64,000 nt of DNA from Macquaria australasica (Eukaryota > Chordata > Actinopteri > Centrarchiformes > Percichthyidae): assembly GCA_005408345.1 (NCBI GenBank), contig SEMN01000017.1, positions 558,001-622,000 of the forward strand, written 5' to 3'. Positions 1 to 13,996 of the stretch are shown here, in pieces (position 1 is the first letter of the stretch; every line of letters begins with the position of its first letter). The position numbers and the translations under genes were made by a program. The notes below the pieces were generated by a model. That model was not told the DNA's origin. It worked only from the letters and a program-made list of their open reading frames with translations, and searched no databases.

Positions 1-1053
1 AGCTCTGATAGACAATTTTGGATTATGGAGCTCACAAAAGTGCAGTGTAGTGTGAACCTGTGCCAGATGGGGACTGGCACTGCATACTCCCACAGTGCCC
101 CCATCAGGACACCTTAGTGGGACTCTGTTAGTTCTCTCCAAGCTAACAGCAATCTAAGCTCAAAGGTCCACTTTCTGGCTTTCAAAGCCTTCAACCGCAT
201 TTCTCTTCATTAGAAAACGAACCACGTGCTATCATGTGACCGAAGTTCCAGCTGAGCTAGCTCCATTAGCTGCATGAAAACCGTGAGATGCGATTGACAG
301 CTCTGAAAGTTAGTAAGCGGGCCTTTGAGCTTACATTTACTTACATATACTTTTCCCAAAGGTCAAGAATGAACATCCTTGCTCAAAAATTGGATGAATG
401 TCTCATGTTCCCTCCAGTATTTATGTGAGCTCGTCCACCGTTAACAAGGGCCAAGTTCGCAAGTTTCCTCACAAATGTGAGGTGCCACATTGTCTGGAGT
501 CTCTTTTCTGGCACTCTGGAATATGTTTTTTCCAGGTGCTTTAGGTCTCTTTCACACCTGTAGTTGGATTCTTTTGGTCCAGACCAAAGAAAAAAGTTGT
601 TTCCTTTCAGTTCTGGTCTGGTTCATGTTCAGACTGGCTTTTTACCCAACGAACCATAGGTATAAACATCAAGTCATATGGACTGGCATGTAACTCATTC
701 ATTGGACAGTTTTAGTGACCATCATCCTGCATTATCAGTGCTGCATGGACCAATCAAAACAAAGTTTATTCTTGCTTTTGTAATTGACTTAATGTTATTG
801 TAAATAAGGGTTACCCCTCAATGGTCTCTAGAGTATAAATAAAGGTTGAATGAATGAATGAGCATTATCTGTCGAGGCTGTAGCTGGATCTCATTTGTCA
901 TTAAATATGATGGACAGGTAGAAACAGGATAATGATGAGACGTCTGCTGCGAGGGGGGATACAGTAGTTGCTGTCTGAGTGTTGTTGCTAAACTTTTCTC
1001 ACTTTTTAATAACGGACTGAAAAAAATCCATAGTGTTGGACTCAAGTACAACA

Positions 1054-1893
1054 CACCTGAAACGATTAGTCGATTAATCAATTAGTCGATCAACAGAAAA
1101 TTTATCTGCAGCCAGTTTCGTAAACGATTAATAATTTGAGTCACTTTTCAGGCAAACATTTGCTGGTAACAGCTTCTGTGAAAGTACATTTTGTTGTGAG
1201 CTCATAACTTATCATTTATTCACATGTTAATCATCTATTCATCATTATTATTTTGTATACTTATTAATATTTAGTAATTATATGCTTGTGTATTGACTTT
1301 AATTAGTTAATAGTCCCAGTTCTATTCATGTCTCTAATCTTGAACTCTTACCTAGTTTTGTGTCTTCAGGTTTTTATGTGTGTATGCTGAGCAATGTGAC
1401 TCTTGTATAAATTAGGTCAAAAAGGTCAGCTGTACGGTGGAATACAGGTCCTTATATGGAAACGTTTTCTGCTTGGCAGACGGTGACACGAGGATTTTGT
1501 TATGGTTGGAAAGTTCCTTAGGTCCAAACATATATAACATGTAACACTGACCAATGGAAAAGAGTTTCTCCAGAATACTATAAAAACTGTATTCTTGTAT
1601 CTTCTCTTTGAGATAGAGAGAGATGGCTGATGACTTCTGTTGTCCATCTCCTATTGTACAATATATTTTTGTCAATGATCCGTAAGTGTTTCTTGTCTTT
1701 TGTTCAGTTAAAAGACCACAAGCAGTTTTTCCACGACACTTCTCAAATGTGAGGATTTGTTGCTTTTCTCAGTTTTATATCATTGTAAACTGCATATCGT
1801 TGGGTTTTGGACTTTGGTCCCACAAAACAAGACATTTAAAGAAAAAATAATTAATTGATAATGAAAATGATGATTAGTTGCGGCCTTAGTTTT
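1054..1893 (+). mobile_element. Decayed hAT-like DNA transposon copy (ATTAGTCGATTAATC family)
   Basis: The left part begins CTGAAACGATTAGTCGATTA and the right part ends ATGATTAGTTGCGGCC. This is the layout of a very abundant fish non-autonomous element whose ends read as GCTGCAACTAACGATT. A second, shorter copy is at 57328-57664. The boundaries are approximate and no target duplication is clear here. Confidence 0.6.
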
Positions 1894-3360
1894 AAGGCTG
1901 TTTCACTTTTTGGCGTATCAAAGAAAATCTGGGAACTTGCGTGGTGATGTACATACATGTTACCATGCTTACCATATGATCTTAGGGGATCACTTCCTTA
2001 ATAGTTCTTAGGATCAGCAGATGGGTAAATTTAAAAGTAGTTTAGCTTGAATTCATACACAAATCTTCTATCACACAATCCTATCATTTGCTTGCTTTGT
2101 GTTTGAGTTACAAACAGCCGCAGCAGAGTTCAGTTGGAAGCGGTTCAAGATCGACTTTTTCAAGAGGTCTCTGTATGGCGGTTTGATCCGCACCAGAGTT
2201 TGAATGACAGCGTTCACCACAGCCTGAATAAATAAAAACCATACTAAATGGGCAAACACACCATAGTTTGACTTAATTGCACAAAACAAGTTACAATATG
2301 TGTTAAAGCACCCTTAGTTAAGGTCAATTGATTTCAGAAAACCTTTTTTTGTTCTCTTTTCTTTCTTTCTCCACCGTTCACTCTTTATCCTGTCATTACT
2401 GCTTACCCTCCGGAGGCTGCACAGCTTTCTGAATCATGCATCAACTTAACAAAGAACAAATAATCAGCACTTTCAACACTAGAAGCAACACTAAAAATAG
2501 GGAACAATGTAAAAGAAAATGGGACATGGAGGTATCACGTAGCCACTGACAATCTGACAATAGCTGTTAGTATTATTTATTTATTTTGCATTATATATGT
2601 TATGCCCGTGGTGATCCACAAAACATTACCCCTGGGAGCCCAGCTGAATAGGAATGTGCACAAAATGCCAGAGCAGTTATGAAAAATAGTTATGCAACTG
2701 TTGAACTCACATAGAATGCAGGAAATGTATTGCTTTAGGAAGGCTGGAGACTATTTGATGTGGCAGGTGGAACTGGCAGTTAGCCAGAGCACCGTCCATC
2801 TACCCACAGCAACAGAGAGAGGGAGGGGGGTTAATGTACAAGTTGAAGTGATGAGACGGATTGCATAGTGGGATTTAAGTTGACAGCAGTGGCCACTAAT
2901 GGTTGTAATGAGCTGCAGAGTTGAGGTCTGGACCACATGGATGCACAGGTCATCAGTACAAACTCATTACATGTACACAACGATTTATGGAGGTGTGTTC
3001 ATGATAAAATGACACATTCAAGCTCTTATCAGACTTAAGAGAGTGCAGGGAAAGATTCTTGTGTGCAGAACTGAGCACAAAATCCTGCTCAGTGTAGAAT
3101 CTGTTTTCTCATTTTTTTGGCTAACAAGCCTCAGAAAGACACAGACAGGAGGACAGGATGACACTTCCAGGTCACATCCAGTGATTTTTATTTCTCTGCT
3201 ATCAGGTGGAGTTTGTGTGCAAGGGATACAAACAAACTTGTTCTGACTCTTGCGGAATCTTCCCCTGCGTATACTGAGACTTTGGATTGACAACTCATTT
3301 TGTTTTGAGGTTGATCAATACTTTTGTCATTACGCTACAGTTCAGATGCATTTCCAAATG

Positions 3361-3390
3361 CGCGTGCGCGCACACACACACACACACACA
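3361..3390. repeat. CG/CA microsatellite
   Basis: CGCGTGCGCG followed by ten CA units. Confidence 0.95.
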
Positions 3391-4099
3391 AATACACATG
3401 CAAATATACACACAGATAGTAAACCATATACACAGTAGCACTGGTATTACTCTTGTGATGACCTTTGACATAATGACCTTTGACTTTTGACATAATCAGT
3501 GTCCTGATTGACAGAAGGGTCAAGGCTCATGTGTGGTGAAGAAACACAAAAAGGACATTTAAGGACACTGAGGCAGTAACCCTACTACAACATGAACACA
3601 TTTGCCTGCAGATGCTGTAAAGCTACATATACAAAAACTGGGAGAAATTAAATCAGTAGATTAATATCATAATGTAGTATCTTTAAAATAGTACAGGAAC
3701 AAAGTTAACATTTTATAAAAAGAAGACATACGGTGTTATGCTTTGTAGCTTTTTTTATTTATTTTTTTAAATATGTGTCAGCCTCAGTTATCAAAGATCA
3801 AATTGCCAAAATTAAAGTCTAGCTCTCACCTCTGCTCTTGCTCAATACTGACTGACCTGAAAAATAAGAAATTGCAGGCGAGAGCACAAAGTGTTCCCTC
3901 CGCTGTCGCTGCAGAGATCAGTGTCAGCTGAACAGTATGCAGAGATGTGAAATGATTTCTATCTTTCTCTCTCTATCTCTCTTTCCTTGCCTTACCCCTC
4001 CCTCTCTCTTTTATCTCCCCCATTAAAATACTGAAATTAAGTCTTTGGCAAAGCTCCTGCAGTAATCCTGGATTCCAGGACTCTGCACTTAAACTGAGA

Positions 4100-4100
<1 letters not shown>

Positions 4101-4154
<54 letters not shown>

Positions 4155-4155
4155 A
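4101..4155. repeat. (TC)n microsatellite
   Basis: About 27 TC units with a single CCC interruption near 4133. Confidence 0.97.
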
Positions 4156-7017
4156 TTTTGCTCTACTTCCTGAGTTTGCTCTACACAGTCTAAGCAAAAG
4201 TACCTACTTTTTGTCATGGCACTCCTTTCCCTTCCTGTGTTACAGACAACTGATGAATCATAGGCTGATACTTGGCTGAGGTGGCTCTTATATTTCACTG
4301 ACATTGTCATACTGTGTTCAAAATCTCAAAAATAAAATGTAAATAAGAATGGCTCTCCCATCCCTTTACAGTTATTATGTCTCATATAATAAAGGAATAA
4401 TTATCAGAATGGTGTGTTTTTGCAGCTCTTCCACGGGATTACAACCAAATCTTCCATTCTTTCCAGAAATGTAAATTGGGCACTAAGACAATACAACACA
4501 ATAAATGATAGGGTGCATAGATGAATGTAAAGACATAAGTAGAGTACACAAAGATCAATATTATTAAACTTCCATCTTCACTTAACTATCATTGGTAATT
4601 TGCACCAGAATGTCTACAAATTCAAACACCAGATTTTACAATGGCAAAAATAAATCCACCAGTATGAAGTTATTATTGGACATCCCCAAATAATAAAAGT
4701 CCTGTGCAAATACAGCCTTAGAGTTTAGAGTTAAACAATTTTCTGGTGCACATAGACATAAAGAGACACAAAAACACCAAAGATCAATGCCTAATATTGT
4801 GCATTTTGAAATAAATTAGAACCTGTTGTAAGCAATGATGGTTAGGAAATTTCTAGAATAGGTGAAAATCATACTTTTTTCTTAGGTTTTCAATAAGTGT
4901 TATTGAAAAACTGGCCAGTAGGACACATTTATATACCAGGCTGCACTGTATTTGTAGACATGTTTGGCATTTTTCTCTGAGATGGAAAATTCTGATGCAT
5001 ACATGCAGTTTCAATATTGAAGTTGTGTAAATCAGACAAATTAGCTGTGTAGGGAATATTGGATGGCTTGCAGGGACCTTTTGCCCTCTACATGACGGTC
5101 AATTGTCCCAGTATCGTTTGAATGCATCCAGGTGCTATGAAACTTACTTCACATAGACAGATTCCTGTACAAGGTGTATGTGAAGCTGATAGTCATAACT
5201 GAGTGAAGGATAGTGGACAGATGGTTCAGTAATGAGTTCAGCCTGTTTGCACATGTGTATTTTTGGCTTCTCATCCAGACAGCAGAAACACTGAATACAA
5301 CTGTCTCACTGCCATGAGAACAGATCACCTCAGGAGACAAGAGAAGGTGATAAAGTGGTGCAAAATTCAACATCCTACCAACAAAACTAAGAGTGACAGC
5401 CAGCTGTGATAGTATATGTTCTTTTTATACTTTCCATTCTCTCGTTCACCTCACAGATAGAGGGGAAAGAAACACTGTGGTGAGACGCTTTCCCCTGGCT
5501 CAATCTAGTTTATTAGACTTAACATTATGCTCCACTTCATTAGACCGATTGACACACTTTGGTTTGCTGATTCTGAATCTGCACTTTTTGGACTTGCAAA
5601 TGCCAGACCATCTGTGTCATGTGTCATTTGTCGGAATGTGTCTGTCCCTGCAAGTGATCACATTCATAGACCTGAAAGGCATTTATTTTCATCTTCTCAT
5701 TTTTTCTTGCTTTTGTTTTGTCTGTCAGTGGACAAAACTAATTCTGTAGCTCCCCTTCAGCTACTGTGTGGCTTCTTACACATTCTCCAGGTGTGTGAAT
5801 ATGCCCCCTTGTGAAAGGAAATTTCCGCAGTCCAGTATGAGCGTAGTGTGCCCAAATGGCCACTTGTCTTTGTTGAGGGCTGTCACTTCTTCTCAGTCAT
5901 GCTACCACCTGATTGGACATTAGGTTAGATAGACATGAGCAAAAGTGAAGCCCACTATAGCCCAGTATACAAGAGGACTGATTGCATCCAGGTAATTACT
6001 ATATTCCTACAGTTGTCACACAGTCTTTATTAGGTCAAGTAGAAAGCCATAACTGAGGCCCTCCTCATATGACACCAGACAGGCTGAGATAAACATGAGG
6101 GACATTTAAATATCACTGTAAGCCAGCATTACTGTGATTGGCCAGTTTCCCATTTAAAAGTGCAACCTGCAAAGAACGGCCAATCAGAATGACAGCAGAG
6201 CTGGTGCTAAGGGGCTAATGAGGAAGAAAGCAGAACAGCAGTAACAGAATAATGACAGAAAACACCAAACAAAATGCATTGTTGGTGGGTTTTTGTGATT
6301 GGTTGAACTGGTACATGCAATTTTCAGTGTTCTGTTTCGCAGGAGTGAGTGGGTTGGCCTATTGAGGACGAAGCCTGTGTGAAATAAAACTTATAAAACA
6401 GCACTCAAAAAAGCTCATGTGAGGTTTTAGTACTGTGACCAGCTGGCTGCACAGAAACTGTTGCTAAGGTTTTAGAAACAAGGCTTCATTGTGTAGAGAA
6501 AGAAGGCAATGAAAAAGAAATAGTTTACAATTACATAAAAGCACTAAAAGAGATGTATTTGTACAGTTTGATGTGCTGAACATCCATATTCAGAACACAA
6601 TTGGAGCCTTATCTTGGTGAAAAAAATAAAATAAAACAAAGCAAACCCTCAAGGTTAATTAACAATTCTAGATGTGAATGAAACTCTTGCATCAAATAAA
6701 ACTTGGTGCTATCTGAATCATTACCTTCCTCTCAACAGCTCTTTTTTAGTGGCTTTGGTTATAGATTCAAAATATTTTGGATTTTCTGCAATAATCCAAA
6801 ATCCAATGGAAAAATCACATCGGCTTTTTGTCGAGGGAACCAGGGCGATGCTAACTTCCAGGTGGAAATAAGTCGTCCCTGCAGCACTCTATAGGAGAGA
6901 AATTATGGTAACAGGCGCGTGTCATGGCCACCTGCTGTGTCACCCCGGTGGAAAAAAAGAGGTCAGGTTGATCACCTGCTGCACAGAGAGGCATCAGTCA
7001 GCAGCCATGCAGCGCCC

Positions 7018-7265
7018 ACAGAAAGAGAGTGAGTGGCAGGGAAGCCAAAAAAAGACAGAAAAAAGGATATAAAAGGAAGGAAGAGAAAGACACAAAGAGA
7101 AAACAAGGAAAGAGAGAGATGAGAAAGAGGGAAAAAGAAAAAGAAAGGGAAAGGAAAAAGAGATGAAGAGAGTTATGGAAAAGAGAGCAAGAGAGGGCAG
7201 GAGATGAAAAAGACGGATTGACTGGAAGAAAAAGAGTAAGGAAAGAGACAAACAGCAGAAGACTT
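7018..7265 (+). repeat. Polypurine tract (GAAA/GGAA-rich)
   Basis: About 250 bases are nearly all A and G on the plus strand, built from GAAAGA, GGAAGGAA and GAGA units with few pyrimidines. It is not a simple tandem repeat. The complementary strand gives long Phe/Ser/Leu-rich open frames that are an artefact of composition. Confidence 0.9.
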
Positions 7266-10200
7266 CTTCCACCATCATAATAAACTTGTTTGGAAGAAGC
7301 TGCTGTCAGGCGGAACATACAGGTGGAGGTGGAGGGGCGAAAAAATCTATTCTTTCCTTCTTGTTTCTCATCACGTTCAGTGCATGTGTGGAGCACACGT
7401 GATAACGAAGGCCCTTTTCTTGATTACGCAGCATCACGTTCACAGGCAGTCGGCGTGGCTGCCAGTCCTGTGAGAAATGAGTGATGCTGTGTTATTGGAA
7501 AATGAACAGGAGCTGGAGATGAGATTGTTTTTCTTTTTCTGTAAAGCACTTTGTAACCTTGTTATGAAAAGAGCTATATAAATAAAGTTTATTATATATA
7601 TTTAAAAAAAAAAAAAACTCCATTGAGGAAACATTTTACTTCCCTACAGTTGTTCTTTTTTTCTGTGCAATTGTACTTTTTATAGAGGTGGAGAGAGAGC
7701 ATATTCCAGCATGCATTGAACAGAACACAAAGAACAATCTAGAGTCTCCATTTGTACATGTTTAGTGTGTGGGGACCTTGTGTAAATATAGAAAATGGAT
7801 TACTCACCAACTTCTTCTCTGGTTATAGATTCAAAATATGAATCTGTTCAACTATGTTTGACAAAAAGGGTTCATCATATCATACCTAGTCTGCTGTCTG
7901 GGTTATTAGCACAGTGCTGCATGAGTCCTAAAACCCGGAAATGAGTTAGCATTTTTGAACTTCCGGTTCCTTCGTCTCGAAGTCAAAGGGGTTTCTGAAA
8001 GGGTTTTTGGTTAGATGCCTGAAATAAGGTCTGTGGTTAACACAAGCTTATGAGATGTTCACATTTGTTCTGCGACATAAAATACATCAGTAAATACCCC
8101 ACTCGTTTTTGAAGCTTTTACGTGTCTTTAAAAGTGTCTGAGGAAATGTATTCACATTGAATAATGAAATTTCACTTAAAATTCATGCAAATTTGCATTT
8201 CTTAAAATAACAGAAAAACCTTTGCTCTGAAAGTCCATTCAAAAACGTCCTCTACAGATTCCCCTGCTGTCCCCAGGTGCAGGTACAGGCAGACTGGAAG
8301 ATGTGTGTCGATTTGCACTATCAGGGAATCTCCATCTTCATCAACATATGATTAATTTGCTCTCCTGCAGGTTCACATGGTGTGAGGTGACAGTGTGAAG
8401 CCGCCACGCTGTGATGATGAATGCTATTTCTAAAACTATTTCCGCTGCACACCAGTTGCTGAGGGAATGGATACATAGAAGACAAACCCAGATCCACCAC
8501 TGTGATAGGAGAGCTCCGATCACAGACAGAAAAAAAGACTGAAGGGAGATTTTAGAGCCCTATAATCCAAATTTGGGTAAAGGGGAGGATGCTGGAACTG
8601 AGGTGGGCTGGCTAGGGCAGGCTAGGCCACATGTAATGTTACAAATCCAAAAACACAATTCCCCTCCATGATAAATGATATTACTGTCACTATATTGCAA
8701 ATGACACTTTCTGTAGAAAAAATGTATAGACTTGCAAGAGAGAAGTTATTAGTAAGAGGTGGGAGACAAGACAGAAAATATTGTATAAAGATAACATTCA
8801 GACAAGGAATGCTTAACATTGCTGGCATCGTCTATCTGTTAAAGTGGTGGCTTTGTGTCATTCAGACAGGTGACTTTTATGTCAATGTTCTTTACAGCTT
8901 CATTCAGACATGACAGGAAATTTACAGATGGTAAATATTTGGCAGAGAGAGATAGAGAGAGAGTTAGAAATGTTATGATAAGGAAGATTACTTTTTTTTT
9001 TTACAAGCTGCATCACTGATGGAGGTTAAAGGGCTGGAAATATATAACGAATGGAAACATAACAAAAGCATACACAGCATACATACATGTGCACTCTTGC
9101 ATACAGAAATGAGGAAAGGCAGGAAAGGAAACCAAACACTCAAAACAAATAATGAGGCAGCTACAGATGCAAATCAAAGAATGACTGAATATCATCAACA
9201 GCATGCGAAAGGGAATGAAGATTAGAGAGGGAGACAGAGAGAGAGAAAAAGAAGGGGAGTAGAGAGGGAGGTTGCTATAGTGAGTGATGGAAGCCCAAAG
9301 TGAATGTAGGTCATCAATTCAGAAATGTATGTCAGTGTGTTAGTAACGAGGGATACAACTTCAGAGAGCGGAGCACTAGAGACAGATAAAAGAACAGAAG
9401 GCCAAATAAAAGTAAACAGATGATTAGATGAATAATGGGAGGGAGGGTTATTGAAAAAAGCGGGAGAGGAGAAAGGGGAATGTTAGTCAAAAGAGAGAGG
9501 TAGAAAAGGGGAAAGAGATGAGGTCAGTCGCTGAATACAGTAACATTCAGAAGCACAATCAACCATAGAAAGATAGGCATTGTTGAAATATGGATAGTGG
9601 TCACCTACAGACAAAAGAAGTTAAATTTATCCTTTTATTGTACTGCCTCAATATGGTATAAAATACAGATCACCGTAGACATTCTTTGTGATCTAAAGTG
9701 ATGTAGTCAATTTATTCATGATAGTGAATTCAGTGAAAAACTCTCCACCGCCTAATTAAAATCTAGGGCTCTGACCAGATCTTTAGATGCAAATAGCTAA
9801 ATATGCTCTCTGAGCTGAAGTAGGTAGGTTTCTCTCGTAATAGTGAGCATTTTACATCCATGAACGTTGTAATTTGTGCAGTTTATAGCACAGAAACAAC
9901 TTGATCTTCCCACGTTTTCAGTTATTCTGGTTTGTTTTCTACCACAGTGACGCCACTCTGAAACCCATCTATGTGTAGCATTAGAAAAAAGTCATTACCG
10001 CTTTTACCTGAGGCTTATGTGTTACAGTGAACTATCAGGATCATCACTGATAGGACTGGCAGGCTTTGCACTACTTTTTCAGACATTTACACATATCAGA
10101 AAACCAATGCATTGTTTTAAGGTCCAAAGGGAGAACCTCTATGACATAAAACAAGAAGAGGGTGTTGTTCAAACAGTGAAAAATCGACCTGAAGCAATTG

Positions 10201-11948
10201 CTAATGGTGATAAAGGAGTGACAGGCCAAGACAAACAATGAAAAATCTCTTCCAACCACTTTTGTGCTGCAGAACAAAGAAGGAGGCCGGGCATCCCGTC
10301 TACATAACCTACACTCTATCTAGTCCTCTTTGTCAGTACTAAGCAACAGTTAAAACTAACACCAATTACATCCTCATGTTACTGTTTGGAATAGCTGGGT
10401 TGTGTGTATGCAAATGGATTGTCCCATTTCATGAGCAGCAACAGCGCTCCCCTCAGAGTACAGCAGTGCCTCCCATAGGCAGGTCGCAGGATCTGTCTAG
10501 CCTATTTTCTGCACTGTGTGAAGAGAACATAATGTGCAGCAGAGCATACTGTACGTCTGTGAGCTGTACAACCATCTGGCTCAGTTCCATAACGTGGAAA
10601 TGTTGGCAGTGCATGCAACAGTGTGATCTATCTATCTATGTGACTTGTGTTTTGTTTTAGATATTCATTTTATTTATTTATTTCAGACTGCAACACGTAT
10701 GTTTTTGTGTGTTTTTTGCTGTTGTAAATGACCTTATCTCAGTTTACAGATACAGTAATGAGGACATATAACTTCTGGTTGGATTTGTTTTACTGATATC
10801 AGTTTCTTCAGGTTACTGGATTTCATTTCAACCATGTCTAAATTTTAATGTTTCTCAGTCTGTCTTACAAACCTTGTGAATAACTATTTAATCTAACTGC
10901 TGTATGTATAAAAGGAAGTATGAGTATGCAACTGCACTGCCTATTTGCAGCCTCAACATAGTTCTGAAACTAATCACAGTTAATAATTTAGGGAAAATCT
11001 GAAATATGAGTGCTTGTATGAATTTCAAAGTGTAAAATCCAAAGCAAGAACAGTGACAGCTCAACGACTGGGATGGTTGTCCAATCAGCTGTAGGGAGGA
11101 TTAATGTTTTGTCTCATTTTAGAGGAATAATTGTCAATCTTCTGAGTACAGCCTGCTTGAAATGATGTCGGTCCAAAGCAAATGGCCACTCAGCCTTGCC
11201 AGACCACAATGAGCAAACAGAACTTTGTGGGCAGGCTAAGTGCAGATGACAAACGACAAAACATACAACAACAAACATCATGTTCTTGTGCCTTCTGATA
11301 TGGAGGCCTGCAGCCCAAACCACAGAGCTGGCATGGACTGGAATGAGAGCAGCTGCGATCAAACTGGCATTGATAAATCAAACTTCCCCTGCAGTGATAG
11401 CCATAAATAATGAGCCGTGACCAAAGTTACGTAACGCAATTAACTGGAAGCACAGCAGCATCCATTTGCAATTCCAAGAAGAGCCGAATACCATCACCCC
11501 ATTAACTGCAGCCTCAGTGCATAGGAGACATGGTGTTGAATTAGCATGGGTATGTGCGTGTTGCATGCATGCAGGCGTGTGCATTTGTTGGTTTGTGGAG
11601 CAGCTGTGCACTTGCTGCATACATGCATTCATGCACAGGATGTGCTGAACAAAGATGTCTGAGATTTCTTCATAGAAATGGATTTGTCCTCTCATGTCTT
11701 CCTCCTAGACGGAAATGTTTTGCCTCAGAGGACCTAAAGGCAAATTTTTTTGCTGTTTGTTTTTTTGTTGTACTCTACATGCCAGTAGCCTCAGTAAGAT
11801 TCAAGTCACTAACCCTGGCAAAGTTACTTTAACACTACACCTGTTCATCCACACAGCACTACAGCACATACTTGTAAGTATTTCTGTGAGTTTGTGTAGA
11901 GTTTATGATTATGGTGTGTGTGTATTAGCACATATAGTATTAGCAGTA

Positions 11949-11950
<2 letters not shown>

Positions 11951-11997
<47 letters not shown>

Positions 11998-12020
11998 GTG
12001 TGTGTGTGTATGTGTGTGTG
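11951..12020. repeat. (GT)n microsatellite
   Basis: About 33 GT units with two small interruptions near 11996 and 12010. Confidence 0.97.
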
Positions 12021-12478
12021 CCAGTCACAGTAGGTCAGAGTTGCTGTGGCTGGTGTCACTCCAGCAGAAGTCACAGCAGAGGTCCAGGCTGCTGGACGGG
12101 GCATTTAGCCAGGGCTGAACTGGCAGCCTCTTTGGGGCAGACGGAGGAAGTGTCACTGCCATGGGGGCGGGACGGGGGCCGGGTGGCTGTACTGCTATCC
12201 CTGTGAGAGCTAGTGTCAAAGACTTTTCACAAAATCTGATCATCAGCAGATGTCCCTTAACATCGGCTACATACACTGCCTGTTCTACATTTAAGTTATA
12301 TACAGGATGACAAAATACCACCCACAACTCCAGCCGTCACTGATCGTTATTAAATCATTACTGTAAGCAATCACAAGCATTATTATAAGTAATTTATTAT
12401 TAAACAATAAGCATCACAAGCAGACAAATACAGTTAGGTCAACATTAGGGTAAGAGTTCAAATTAGGTGCAAAGAGGT

Positions 12479-12775
12479 GAGAGGGGCAGCATTGTGGATC
12501 AGTGGTTTGCACTGTTGCCTGAATTAAAATGTGTGTTCTGGTTTCCTCTCCCAGTCCAAAGACATGCACAATAAATGGATTGGTCACTGCAAATTGCCCA
12601 TAGGTGTGAGTATGAAACTGTCTGTCTATGTGTGTGTTATTATTCCTGTGATAGACTGGTGTCCAGGATGTACCTCACCTCTTGCCCAGTGTGCGCTGGG
12701 ATAGGCTCCAGCACACCACGAATGGGTGGATGGATGTAGACGAGAGGGTTAATATTTGGATATTGATGGATGGTC
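12479..12775 (+). mobile_element. SINE with L2-like tail, plus orientation
   Basis: A degraded tRNA-like head (GTGGATCAGTGGTTTGCACT) is followed by CAGTCCAAAGACATGCA, a CACTGCAAATTGCCCATAGG segment, GTGATAGACTGGTGTCCAGG, CGCTGGGATAGGCTCCAGC and a GGATGGATG-type tail. This is the standard layout of a SINE family common in fish. I recognise it by pattern; the exact family name cannot be given. Confidence 0.75.
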
Positions 12776-13996
12776 TGTAGTCACTGGAAGGTCCTCATAA
12801 GAATAGAAATACAAACATAGAAGTACAAAGCCTGTATTATTTAGGTTAAGTATGACAAATCTGTTTCCTGAACACTTAATCACTCCCAGTCTTGTTTAGA
12901 TTATACCTTTTCTTAAAAGCAACACTATTGTCTTGACTGGTTATTTGAGTTTTGAGACAACGTCAAATCCAAAGCATAATTTATTTATCACCCTAAAATG
13001 CATAAAGTTCACATGACAAAAAATGAGTGAATTTAAACACAGACAGAAACAGAAAGTGCATACACAGCAGTATGCACAGCAGTATGCATGAGTGGTGTGG
13101 TGACTGGATGTGTACAGATGGATGATTGGTTTGTTCAGCCTAAAATTGAGCACAAGCCACAGAGACAGCGAGGCACAGAGAGAGCATGAGACACAAAGAA
13201 AGACAGAATGAGCGAGAATATATTTTCAGTATCCTCCATCACCACCCACACCTTTTAATTCACTGCCTCTGACAGCTGGTACTGTCTCCTCCGCTATGAA
13301 GAAATGTGTTTATTACCCCTGAATGATACAAAAAAAACACATAAAAATTGAAAAACATGTTAATAATCCACTGACTGTCAAACAGATTTTTTTTTTTTTT
13401 TTGAAAATCATGAAAGAGGATGGAAGTAGAACAGCTGTTGATAACCGTATATCATTTGGTGGAGGTTTTCACCCAGAACACCTTATACCAACCAGAGTTA
13501 TAGCCCAGTCACATCAGTATTTAAAACCGCAACATTTCATGGAGAAATCAATTAATTCCAATTAAATTGCAGCAGTCAATGGATTTGCTAGCGGGGGAAA
13601 GATAGATCCGTGCAAATTTTTCTTCCTTTTGAGGGAACAGAGAACCTTAGAGTCCAAAGTGGAGGAAGCTGTCATAGCATATTAGCTTTTATTTAACGTC
13701 CCCTGTCAGAGTATAAACTGCTTCATGACAGACACATGGTTTACAGACAGACAGGAGTTCATGGTACAATCTTTTGAATAAACTGTGTGAACTTATTCTC
13801 CCGTTAGCAACCAAGCTGACAAGCTTGCTGACTGACAGTTAGCAAACTAACAGTTAGAAAGCTTGTTAGCTAAGAGAGCCACTTTTCCACTCTTCAGCAA
13901 CTCTTTACTGAATGAAATGACGTGAAATGAAGAAAATGCAGGGGGGAAGTAAATGGCCCAGTACAGAGAAAGTAGAAGGAAGCTTGGAGAGCTAAT

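Noticed and set aside
2071..2223. Minus-strand exon-like frame after TTATTCAG, ending ANDRIV and TGA
   Set aside because: An acceptor and a 50-codon frame with a stop are present, but no partner exons occur upstream on the minus strand up to xxylt1. On the plus strand the segment (GATCCGCACCAGAGTTTGAA) resembles a fish MITE. I do not recognise the peptide.
6998..7396. Long Phe/Ser/Leu-rich minus-strand frames of 94 and 132 codons
   Set aside because: They are a consequence of the polypurine tract on the opposite strand, with no splice sites or homology.
11715..12206. 163-codon plus-strand frame
   Set aside because: Its middle is translation of the GT microsatellite (Cys-Val repeats); the flanks are not protein-like.
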